Origin: Hybos culiciformis
Taxonomy: Eukaryota > Arthropoda > Insecta > Diptera > Hybotidae
Reading direction: 5' to 3'
Assembly (NCBI GenBank): GCA_964007475.1
Contig: OZ023273.1
Location: 13,963,922-14,027,921, forward strand
DNA: 64,000 nt
Shown: positions 16,001 to 28,736 of the stretch, piece by piece
Numbering within the stretch: position 1 is the stretch's first letter
Layout of the letters: every line of letters begins with the position of its first letter
Made by a program: the position numbers and the translations under genes
Notes under the pieces: model-generated
The model's input: the letters and a program-made list of their open reading frames with translations, nothing else
Database searches by the model: none
What the model was told of the DNA's origin: nothing

Positions 16001-19000
16001 ATTTTCATGCCGGCCACGTTCATTTAACGACAGGTAACTTTTACAATTAAAAAAATAAAATAAAATTTTTTTTTGGGCCGGGTCGACCCTACTCCTCCTT
16101 CTACTACCCAAAATTTTAAGCCAACTAACCATTATTTCATCGAAAATAATTTTTTTGATAAAAAAAAAAATTTTGGTCTTTTTTGGGTAGGAGACCCCCT
16201 CGCCTCCTGCTCCGATCCAACATTTTCATGCCGGCCACGTTCATTTAACGACAGGTAACTTTTACAATTAAAAACAAGAAAAAAAAATTTTTTTTGGGCC
16301 GGGTGGACCCTACTCCTTCTACTACTACCCAAAATTTTAAGCCAACTAACCTTTATTTCATCGAAAATAATTTTTTTGATAAAAAAATAAGTCTGAAGGT
16401 GCCAGGTTCGAACCCAATTATGATTTGTTTTTTTTTTAATATTTGAAAAATGATGACGGACGATTCTCAGAAAAATGATGACGATTCTCAGAAAAATTCT
16501 ATATGAAAATGGATTTTTACCCTCTACCAAATTTCTTCCAACGCCGCTAAAGAAGTATTAACTTCAAAAAATAAATTTAGTAAATTAAAAAATAAAAAAA
16601 CTTTTCTATGCAGACATTTTTGTCTTTTTTTTTTTACAAATTTATAAATATTTAGGTAAAAAATAATAATAATAAATATACAAAATATAAAACTAATGAT
16701 AATAATAACAATAATCATAACAATAAGAATGATAATAATCGCTATATAATTTTATCAATTTTCTTGTCTATTTATCACTCTACTTTCTATTAATGCTATT
16801 TGGTAATCCATTAAATATTTTAATGTCACGTGGTTTGTTTTTTTTTTAACCACATTTACCATCAATAACAAAATGAAGATAAAAATTGATTGTCAAACAT
16901 TATGTAAGAATGATTTTATGTCTTTTAAAATAAAACATGAAATAAGATCTTAATTCAACCTAAAATTTACTTTATATATTTATAAGAAATCTGTTAATTT
17001 CAAAATTGATTTTCCCATTATAATTTTAAGTTGATTGTATACAAAAAAAAAAAAAATCAAAACTGAAAATTATTTACAACAAAATATAGAAAATTATTAA
17101 TAAATATTTTTCCTTTAATTAACAACTTTTTGTAATGAATTTATATTATATGATTACAATATTAAAGTTTAATCTTAATATTTTGTCATAGGAATAAAAC
17201 CGAATATAATTACATAGTGTTATTTAAATATATATATTACAAAATCTTTGATTATGAAATATTTTTAATAATTATTTTGAATTAAAAATAAGAAACAAAA
17301 ATAAATCGTCAAATTATGTCCATCCCCGTTAAATTATACAGAATAAGAATCCTAACTATTTTCTTTATTATTTTTTTTTGCTTTCAACATAAAGATGTAC
17401 TATTTTGACAAAATGTGTGTTTAAGCTTTTTTACAACAACTTACATATACTTACCGAATAATAATGTTATGTTATGAGAAAGATATAAAATATTTACGAA
17501 AACTCCCTACATTAAAATCAAACAGTAAAAAAAAAAAAATGGAAATAATGTTCTATAATAAATTTGCCTGAACCCATAGAGAATTGGTTGACTGATTATG
17601 ACATTATCGGAGAATTTTTTATGTATATAAATTTATTTATTTATTTTTTTTATTTTTTTTTTTATAAAAATGAATTATATTTGTTCTTATGGTCTTTATT
17701 TTCCTTCCATAATTCGAAATAATTTTTAAAATACTTATAGTATATTGTGTATTATACTGAAGCTGAAGGAAGTTGGCTACAACTTTAATTTTAAAACTTT
17801 TTTTCTTTAAGCTTAAGAAGTAAAAGGTATACTATGTATATAATGTGTCGAAATTTATAAGTTTCAAGCCCAAGATAAAAATTTATTTTAAAATAATACG
17901 AACTAAACTTCTATTAGAAGTTATTGCGCGATTTTATAAAATCAATAACTAAATTTGAAGAAAAAAAGAAAATTTTCAATCATTTCTATTACTGATTGCT
18001 AAATAATATTTTAAAAGTTTTCATTCTGTGTTATAATAAATTGGATTTTTTATTTTCAATTTTAAAACATTGAATCATTGAATATTGTAAAAATTGATAT
18101 CTCTAAAAAAAATGAAAATTTATATATACTTGTATACTAGTTATTATGTCTTGATTTCCCAATGAACTTGTACATTCTTTTATTGTACATTAAAAGAGAA
18201 AAACTTATTTTTTTTCGATAAAAATAGTTAATGATACTACATTTTTCAAACAAAATAAATCATTGTTATGCTGTTTAAGAAATGAAAAAACAAAAACATA
18301 AAAAAAAAATTTCTGCGATACTATAATATTTATCATCATAACTTTAATCAAAAATTCTAAAATTTATTATATTGAAATACAAATTTAAAATTTTTTTTTT
18401 TAATAAAACATAATATATTTTCATAGATTTTTGTTTAAAAACACGGAATTTGCAGGAAACCTGAAAATTTTTTGTATATACATCTTCCAAGATAAACACT
18501 TTTCTGAAAACGATGTATCTTAGTCCTTACAGTTAGTGAGATAGAACTTAGATATAACTTAGAAGTCGAGATCTATCTGCCTGCTTGCCAAATTTGCCAA
18601 TAGTTATACTCTGTTGATTCATAAACAAATAAACCAAATTATATGTCTAATGATGTCTAATGATATAACCAGGTATGCAGTTTTCCAATGATTTATATTC
18701 AAAAAAGTTCCATGGTTAATGTCTTTAAAAATTTATTCATTATTAATACTTAATTGTTATTAAATAAAAAAAGATATTGAGATTTTCAGATTTATTAAAA
18801 CGCTACTATCTGTATCTATCAACCATATGAAAACCAAAAAGGATGAATCTTATTTATAATTTGAAAATAATTTCTATGTGTATATTTTAATGTTTTTTAC
18901 AAAAAAAAAGATAAAAGAAAAAAAAACTATTTTTTTTTGGTAAGATATAATATAAAGATACTTAAAATATTTTACGACACAACCATTTATTTGTCATTTA

Positions 19001-22000
19001 AGATTTTATTCAATTTTTTTTATAGGTTTCAGGATTTGCAAGAAATTTTTTTTTCCTTTTATATAGACAAAGCTATAGATTTTTATCTTTCTTTATAGGA
19101 TTTTTAAATGTCATTTCATTCAATTTAACGGAATTATTTTGTATTGTTTAATAAATATTTAATTGGGTGGAGAATTAAAAGAAAAATAAAATACTAATAA
19201 TAATGATAAAAATAATAAAAATAAGACAAAAAAAAAATATATCATAAAATTTAATCAAATAATACACAACATATAAAATTGGGTTTTGATTCAAAAAAAA
19301 AATAAAAAATAAAAACATTAATAAACGGAAAAAAAACCATAAATAAATAAAGCCTTATACTTCGATTTTTTTTGTTTTTGTAGAATTTATAGTCGTTTTA
19401 TTGAAAATCGAGGTAGTACATATACATTTGCAAAATTTATGTATAATATTCTTTTTAAAATTCGAAATCTTAATCTCATATTGGTTTAATTCTAAGATAA
19501 ACTAATTTACAGTCGAAAAAAATACAAGTTCGATGCCTAAATGCGACCTGGCTGTATTTAGATCTAAAATCAATACACAATGTAGAAATACGTTAGTCTA
19601 CGTTCGAAATAAAGTATAGTGGGTAGTGTAGAACGAATACCGATGATGTCAACTAAACTTAAATGGGTTACACTGAAGATTTAAAATACAAAAAAATACC
19701 TGTTTTTTTTTAAATTTATTCCTTTTTTTTAAAAAGATTTATGTAACGTTCTGAACTCACGAAGGATTTTTTATTTAAAACATATTGCATTCTAAAAGTA
19801 TAAATATAAATATAGAAGAAGAGAAAAAAAATATAATATATTTATACATATATTTAGAATTTTTTTTTTTTTTTATAAATTAAACATTTTTCAAGATTTC
19901 TATTTTTGATAATTTAAATTGAATTTATCTTAAAACACATTTAAGAAAATATTATTTCGCCACCATAAAATTTATATGTATTTTTTATTTATATAATTTT
20001 TTTTTCTTTGATAAGATACAATTGAAAGCTACAATGTTTTTCCATTTTCTTCACATTACAGATAAAATTAAATATTCAAAAATTTAGAAATTAAGATTGA
20101 ACCAAAGAAATTAAAGAGTTTATTAACTGAATAAAGAATAAAAGTGAATAATAAACAAAGTTGTATAATTAAGAAAAATATAAGGGAAATTATATAAATA
20201 TATGTTAAATCTTAATGTTATAATACATAATTGTATGTTAAATTAATTTTACCATTTTTTGTGGCATGAATTCTTTATGAAAAGATGTAACAACCTCGTT
20301 TTTCTGCAAGCAAATATTTTTTCGGGACCGCATATAGATATCATTTTTACAAAAATCATACGAAGTCTTTTTGATATTTGAAAGCCCACAAAAAAAAACC
20401 GCTCCAGAACAGAACACAATGCATTATAATTATTCAATGTTCATCGACTAAAACGATGAAATCAAAGTAATGCCACCCTAAGCAAATAAATTAGTATTTT
20501 AATTGTATTTCATCCAGTTATTTTGAAACATCAATTATTATTAATCAACATCGTCTATATTTACTACTTATATTTGGATATTTTAAAGTGAAAAATGTAG
20601 AGCATACTTTTACACCGAAAGGAATCTCTGAGAGATTTGAAGTAGAAACGACGTTTCTAAAAAAGATATTTATGCAAGAAATGAAACAACTTTCCTGAAA
20701 TATAAAAAACAAAAACTATAATCATAAGATCTAAGTGTAAATTTTTTATTTTTGTTATCATTATTGTTACAAATGAAATTCACAGTATAAAAAAAAAACA
20801 TTTATTTTTTATTCACCGATTCATTTTGATTGCATTGAATACCAGTTACAATTTAATTTTATTAAAAAGCTATATGTGATATTTTATGTTTATTGATAAT
20901 ATTCATTTACCATAATATAAATATTTTTCTTTTTTAATAATATTAATATAACAGTGTAGGAAGAACAACGGCATAGAATCAAATATGCATAGATGTTATA
21001 AAGCTGACTAAGGTTCACTTATTCCAGTTTATTCAAGCAAGATATAATTTTGATTAAAAATAACATTCAAAAGGACAACAATATATTACACATATTCAAT
21101 TTTAAATTCCTTTGAAAACTATATGTTGATATCAAGGAAAAACATTTTGTTTGTAAGTTTTAACTAAAAAATTCTATTCACAATAATCCGCAGTAAGTTG
21201 AATTGAATCTTTTGAATGTCTTTTTCGCTGAAAATATTCCTAAAAGTTAATACGATTTAAAAATTTAATAATTCGAAAAATTACGTAAGTTTTTTAATTT
21301 AAAAATGATGTAAAAAAAATAGTTACGATGAAAAAAAAATTTGGAAACCAATTTATAAATGACCGACTTTTGCTTATTATTTTCATATTCCGATGGAAAT
21401 TTGTTCATTGGATTTTCATTTTAGTTACTTTCTCGCGGCAAAAAAAAAAGTTTGAAAGTTTTCTATTCAGCCAAGACCTGAAGTCTATATTCAAAAATCT
21501 ATATTCAAATAAGAAAAATATTTTCATTCATTTGTTTGTTTTCTTCTTCTTTTTTTTTGGACATAAATTTTCTCTAAGTTGCATTTCAATTTGATCACGA
21601 ACGTCAATTGAATTTTTCGGTTGAACAGTTTAATCGTAAAAAAAAAATATTTTTTTATTATAAATTTATTTTTTAAGAAACAAAATCGTTAAGAATTTTT
21701 TCTTCAAGACCAAAGAGTAAATTTGTTTATATTCGTCTGTCAGTTAGTTTTCTTGTCTGTGTAAAGTACCATACGTGATATTTTAATATGAATACATTAT
21801 ACATTTTCTTTTAATCTCCTGTTAACAATTTTGTAGAGTTTTTGTTAAATTTTATGTTTTTTACTGGAATTTAAATCTAAATAGAGGTTCTTTAGCATTT
21901 TTTAAGCTCTCCAAATTATTATCTGCATAAAAAAATTGCAAACCCTTAAACATTTTGCATTTGTTACGAATTGTGAATAATTTTTTTAAGTGTTCAATCA

Positions 22001-25000
22001 AACTTAGAAAAAAAAGATGTAAGATTATTTTCTTTGTAAGAATTATACAGTTGAATAAATATACTTAAAAAAAGTAGAAATTTTTGGCAAAATTCGGCTT
22101 CATTGATATAATATTTTAAAAAAATTCTGTTTCCATGACATTTTTCATGATGTAAAAAATATTTAACTTTAACAGCAATACTCAAATAAGAATTATCTTG
22201 ATGCGTCTTGTAAAAGTTTATCTTTTCGATCAATTTCCACCCTGAGCTCAATATTTGTATTATTTGAAAATAAATTTTCTAATAAATTAATTTGTCGGAG
22301 CTAATTTTTGTCGATAACAAAATATTAATAACCTACGAGACCATAGAAATTTTATAGTAGGTTTACACTTACACCATGTCTGCTACCAACTTGCACACTG
22401 AGAGGTGAATAAATAATTAAAGGTATTGTTTTTGCTTTGTTATTTAATTTATTTATAATTTATAATTTATAATAAAGTTATTTGGACTTTTAAAACAAAT
22501 TTTGTGCTAACTTAATTGTTGTTAATTTTTTTTGATGGAATTGAAACTTTTTCCTTCCTTAAGAAAAGGTGCAAAATAGAAATAGACTGGTTTTGTACAT
22601 AGACAATCAAAAAAATTAAATTTGAAGAAAAAAGAAATTATAGAAAAATAAAAATTCATCAGGAAATTTCTCCTGAGAATATAAATATCTTTATGTAGAT
22701 TGCAGAAAAATTTTTATTATTTTTTTTATCTCAAATTTTCCTTTATTTTTTTTTCTCATTTCAATTTAAATCGTGTTTCAATTCCGCGAATATTTTTCTA
22801 AAAAAAAGGGATAATATTTATTTTTTTTTTCATCTATATCTTTTATTATATTTTTATTCGTGGAAAATCCTTTAACATTTTTACCTTGAATGAATTATAA
22901 GTGTATCAAAGAAATTGAAAATAAAAATATATTTCTCTTATTCGTATATGTCAAAAAATTTTCAATAACTAGATGGAAAAGTTGTCAGCAAATTTTTCTT
23001 TTTTTCAAAGTCTATCAATATTATGACTAAAATTTTTAAATTATAGTTACAATCATAGTTACAAAGAGTAAAAAATAAACAATGATTGACATTTAGTCAT
23101 TGCTTTTTTTTAGACAATGTATATGTATATACTTTCTTCTACCAAGTGCTTACTGAAAAATAACTAAAAAGAAACATAAAAGGAGTCTTTGCCAAAAGAA
23201 TAATTTATATATAATTTACATCACCCCTGTTCATGTACTTAAAGAATTATATGAAATATTCAAAAAATGAATGCACTTAACAAATAACGATCACCTCTAG
23301 AAAAACAATATTTTACAGTCACAAGGCCATAATTCATCATTCAATGTTTTCTAAATGTATATCACAAATTGAATCTTTATTCGACATTCTTTACCTTTGC
23401 AATCTATTTTCTTTGATTAAAAATTTAACATTAAATTTCTGAGAAAAATATCTATTTTTATGAATTTATTTATGTTAAATATAAAACAAATCCATAAAAG
23501 AAAAATAAAATATAACTGCCTATATACTATTTTATATATAATATATATATATGTACTATTTTATTTTTCCTGATAAAATTGAAAAAGGAAAATACATAAT
23601 ATTTTTTATTTGTATGCATACACAAAGTATTTCCTAAATAAATATAAAATAAATTCTTTTTGTCAAAGATTTTGAAAAAAAAAATATATTCTTCGTATCG
23701 TATAGCAAAGTTATGAAGTTATTTTGCAAAGATGTGCTTTGTGACTTCTTTAATGAATGCACAAAGATTTTGATTAAGAAGTATGTTAAAAATGATAAAA
23801 TTTTCATGAAATAAAGAAGAAAATGCAAAGCTATTTTTGCGATTTACAATAAACATGATACAAAAATATTTATTTTATATATATAGTATAGTATGCATTA
23901 TTGTATTAAATGAAACTGTATTTAAATGAAAAAAAAAATCATTGTGACAGATAGGAAAAACATTAGGTTTTTTTAGTACTATTAAAATTTATAGAATTAT
24001 AAAATAAAAAAATAATCTTATTATAAAATGATAAGAATTATTCTTATTATGGGTTTCAGATTAAAATAATTATTTCAAATTTTCCGGAATCAATGATCAT
24101 ATTTTATTCGTAAATTACGCACAATTTTGTGCTTAGTTGACAGTAAATTATTAAAATTTGTTTTTAACGAGAAAATCCGGGAATTATTGGCTTTTATTTA
24201 GAAAAAAATTGTTTTTTATTTGTACTAAGTATTTTCTTTTATGATTTATGTATATTATTTCTATTTAATTATCTTCTTTATGTAATTTGTTTTATGCCCT
24301 TCTTCAGATTTCGAACCTTGATCTTTATCATTCAAAACCACTACTCTCTTATATTAAGAAAGTATAAATTCTCTGTAAATGGTGTACTAATATCACAATT
24401 CCTAAAATTATAAAAATAAACATTTTTATTGATAAAGATTTAATTGATCATTATCTAAATGATTATTAAGAAAATTTTATTTATTTTTCGATTAATTGGA
24501 AAAAAAATTTACATTTATTCCTAGTTAATTCAATCGATTCATCTCTATGTATAACTAATAAATTTTAAATTTTAAATTTTAAATTATCGAATGAGTGAAC
24601 AAAAATCTAATTGCTAACACAATCAGTAGGTAACTCTATCTAGATTAACACAAAAATAAATAGCATCTGGATCATCTTACAACCATATATTTTTAATAGT
24701 TATTATTTTCTTATTCTAGTTAGAATGTAATCTTCTTATCGCAATGTTATTAAACATTATTACTTTTTTTCTATTTGGAATATATATCTAAATTAGAGTA
24801 TCATGAAATGAAACAATAATAAAAAAAAAAAAATAACAAAAAACAAAATTCCAAAAATTTCCATTCCAATGAACAAAAAATTCATAGTAAAAGAAGTAAT
24901 AATTTTTTATTGTTATTTATTCAGGATGAAAATAATAAATTTATGTGTGTATTGTATTTATGTACACAGAATTATGTTTGCTCCAAAAATGTAAATATTG

Positions 25001-26310
25001 TATTCTTTTTTTATGTATATATATATAATAATTTTTTTTATATGATTTAAGTAAATGAAGGAAATGGTTTTGTTTGAAATGTCGATGAAAAGAAGAAAAC
25101 ACACAAAAAAAAATTAAATTCTGATACGATTTTCATATTTTCATTTATTTGTCTCTGTATATAATATTTCCTTAAAAAAAAAAATTATTTGGGTAAAATT
25201 ATTTAAAAAAATAAAAATAAAAGCTTTATTTTGTTTTATTGTTTTTTTTTTTCTTTTTTGAAAATATTTGAATATGGATTATAGTATTAAGTTAAAAACT
25301 TCATAATCACAAATCATTGCTGGCTGTTATATGCATGCTGTAGTTATCGAGAATTTATAATTTTGAAGGAAAAAAAAAAACTCAAAATATCGACTTTGCA
25401 ACATATAAAAAATATTCTTTATTGTAATTGATTTAACTTTTTCAGAATTTTTGTACAACTTGAAATTTTAATTTGAATGTGTTTTAATATCAAGATTTTG
25501 ATAGAACAAAATGTAATAGATTTATGAATAATTTTTCCACAACCAGCTCACTTTCAAATTTCAATGTACAAAATACACTTTAAGTAAAAATAAGAAATAG
25601 TTGTAACTGTAATTTAGATGTCAGCCACTTGCTCGAATCGATAAATATTGTAATTATGACATAGCAAAATAACAATTTTTTTTTAAATAAAAGAAGAATA
25701 AATAAATAACAATTAAATTAAGTTAACATTGTAGAAAATATATTTTTTTTCTGTCATACAACAATCTATTAGTGCATTAAAATTAACTTGTAAAATATTT
25801 ATTAAATAGGATTAAAATTATAGATTATTTTGGTGTTTACATAATACACTTATGTTTTTGTGTGCGTATAGGTAATATCAAACAGTTGTTTGCATTTTAT
25901 TATTTGTCAAATTAAATTCTATCTATTGTCCAAAAATTATTTTTCTTTTTTTCTAAAATTGTACTCTGCAACGACTAACATTATCCCATATTACGGACTA
26001 GTCCGTCTAAGCGTACCGGTTTAATAATGTGTTTAACAATTTCTAAGGATGTTCTAAGAATATTTTGTTTCTTTTGTTTTTTAGAATCTCTACATATAAT
26101 AAAACTTAAGCTGGATCAAAAACATTTTCGCAGAAGTACAGAAAATAAATAAATATAAAAGATACTAGTGCTGTGTGGGAAAACAAACAATCAATTTCTA
26201 AGTAGATTATAGAAAATTATTATTATTGATACATACATATCTTTCTGTTCCTAGTAATATTTAACGATCCATTGGGAATTAATTTTTTAAAGATACCTAA
26301 CTTTTTAATG

Positions 26311-26365
<55 letters not shown>

Positions 26366-28287
26366 CCAGAATATTAAAAATTTAATTCAATTGAAATTGC
26401 TATTAAATAAATTGATTTTTTTTTTTTTTTATTGTTCAGAACAAAATTAAATATTAACAAGAAAATATTGTTCTGAGATTTAACTTTTTTTTTTCTTTAT
26501 TATTATTATTTCTGTTTTTATATTTTTATATATTATTTTACTCATATTTTATGTTTTCTAATGTTTTGACATAAATTTATTTGAAAATAAATTTAATGAA
26601 ATAAAATATGATAAAAATATATGTATTCTTTTTTAACCTCAGAAGACCTGAATTGTTTGATGCTTTCGAAATTTTGTTTTTTGTTGACAAAAATGTTTTT
26701 ACCTTGAAATTAAAAAAAAATGTAGGTATATATTTATTTTAATTTTCTTTGAATTCTTAACTGATGATGATAAAAATATATACATACTATGTAAAAAAAT
26801 AAACTTCAAACATTGAAAATTGTATAAAGATAAAAAATTTAATATTTCCAGATATTGCAGTGTTTTCGTTTAATATCTAGACCGGTCAATGCGAACTAGA
26901 GCTAGGAAAACATTTTGCAAAGAAAGTCTAGTAGTATAGCCAAATATACGGATATCCGGATTGCAAATACTATTTTAAATTCCAAATAAAATATTTTGTT
27001 CGGTTGAAATAAGCTTTTCATAGATCACTCGTCTTTGTTCAATTAATTAATTTTCATGGGCATTAATATATATATTTGTACAAATTTTCATTAGATTATT
27101 ATAATTTATAAAATAACTACATATTTTAAATTAATTATAAAAATCTAGTTTTAATAAAAATTCCTATTATTTATTATGTTTTTCATCAAGAAGCTTCAAA
27201 AAATTTAATAATGTTCAATCGACTTACCGCCTCTCTTATCGGCTTCATTAATTGGAATGTTTTCTAATATTATTGGTTCTGATCTTCCTTTTTGATTTGC
27301 ACTATAAATAACTAAATGTAATGCTGGGTTTGGATCCGGATAATAATCCATTGGCAGTAGATCTAAGAAATAAATAAACATTAATATTATAATTCAAAAA
27401 AAAAAAAACTTAACTGCTGTAAGACTAAAGTAAGAAAATGCAAAAAAAAATATTCGATTTGTACATAATTAAGAAAAATATATTATTGGTTCGAATTAAT
27501 GTTATATAGAACATTTTTTATTGCTGATTATAAAGCATTAATAATATTTATTTATTTTTCTAATAGCACTTAGTTCCAAGAAACGACTCAAAACAGATAA
27601 AAGGTATTATCTTCATATTGCCAATATTTGAATTATTTACCTATTAAGACTTTATTTGATTAAAAAAAAATGTATGTACACATTTATATATTAAATATAA
27701 TATTTTCTTCTTTACCTGTTAAATCAATCCGAAATAATGGTATTTCATGATATGTACTTGTTATATTTAATCTTAATTTTTTTGTTTTAACATCATATGC
27801 TTCTAACATAAAATGTTGTGGTAAACCACCATCATAGCCAGCTAAACATTCCAATTCCATGGTTGAATAAATAATGTTATCATAATTTTCATAATTATGA
27901 GAGTTATAACCTAATGATTCGTATTCATATCTTTTCTGGTCAGATCTTAAATATTGAAAATTTGGCACATTATCATCATTTTGTTGTTGATTATTTTTAT
28001 ATTTATTATTATTATTATTATTAATATTAATATTACTATTAATATTATTATTATTATGATGATAATTTAGATATTTTTGTTTATTGCCATTTATTGTAAT
28101 AATATGTTTAAATACATTTAGATTATCTAATTTATCTTTATTCGCATTAATGTTATTAATAATATTTAATAAATTTTTTTGATTTGTTGTTGTTGTTGTT
28201 TTATCAATGATTAAATGAGTTTTTTTATTGGTCTCATTTAGATAATGATTGTTAATAAAATTATTATTGATATTTTCAAAATTTTTT

Positions 28288-28318
<31 letters not shown>

Positions 28319-28510
28319 AATTTGTATTAACTTTTTTACTATTATTATTATTATTTAAAATATCTTGATTTCCTTTAATAGATGTTGTTAAAACAATTTC
28401 AGTTGTAAAACTTGTGGTTGAAGTTAATAACGATGTGTCAAATTCATCTTGTTGAACTTGCCTTTTTGACATACGTGTTATTATTTCAATATTATTTAAT
28501 TTATCATTGC

Positions 28511-28541
<31 letters not shown>

Positions 28542-28696
28542 GATATATTTTTTAGATAAATTCAATTTGTTACGACCTTTATTAGATTTTTTCAACTGTT
28601 TTTTCAATTTTGTTTTAATGTCATATGATATGTCAATTTTTTTCAATTGATTTGTATTCATGTCATTTTTTATTTTATTATATTTACAATTGGTAC

Positions 28697-28736
<40 letters not shown>

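Larger units (their letters stand above)
2124..27227 (-). other. 25.1-kb intron between FN3/stalk and transmembrane exons
   Basis: This is the largest complete intron visible. It holds a Tc1-type transposase relic near 4.8-5.0 kb, one copy of a dispersed repeat at 5.84 kb and the hairpin/minisatellite locus at 15.2-16.4 kb. It also has a tRNA-like motif at 24.3 kb and a (TA)n run at 26.32 kb. GC-richer islands near 18.5, 19.5-19.7, 20.6 and 26.9 kb look like old repeat fragments that I could not classify. The remainder is AT-rich with no gene seen. An intron just before the transmembrane exon would also allow alternative soluble forms, but no alternative exon was found. Confidence 0.85.

Noticed and set aside
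15439..16392. Regular repeat spacing considered as a CRISPR array
   Set aside because: The whole unit is repeated, there are no unique spacers, and the setting is an animal intron.
16390..16430. A functional tRNA gene
   Set aside because: Box B is present but no cloverleaf, box A or acceptor stem can be formed.
15413..16530. Overlapping open frames with repeated peptides across the minisatellite
   Set aside because: They merely follow the ~215-bp repeat units on both strands, contain homopolymer-encoded runs and resemble no protein.
18480..18620. GC-richer island, also those at 19500-19680 and 45520-45710
   Set aside because: They look like old repeat fragments, but I found no ends, protein or second copy that would justify naming a family.
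20495..20698. Plus-strand open stretch ending in [14 protein letters not shown]
   Set aside because: No initiator near its start, no donor or acceptor partner and no family match.
21328..21594. 88-codon plus-strand frame rich in Phe, Lys and Ile
   Set aside because: Its content is what AT-rich homopolymer DNA gives by chance; no domain, splice context or base-composition shift.
21994..22251. 85-codon minus-strand frame
   Set aside because: No family resemblance, and its second half is low complexity.
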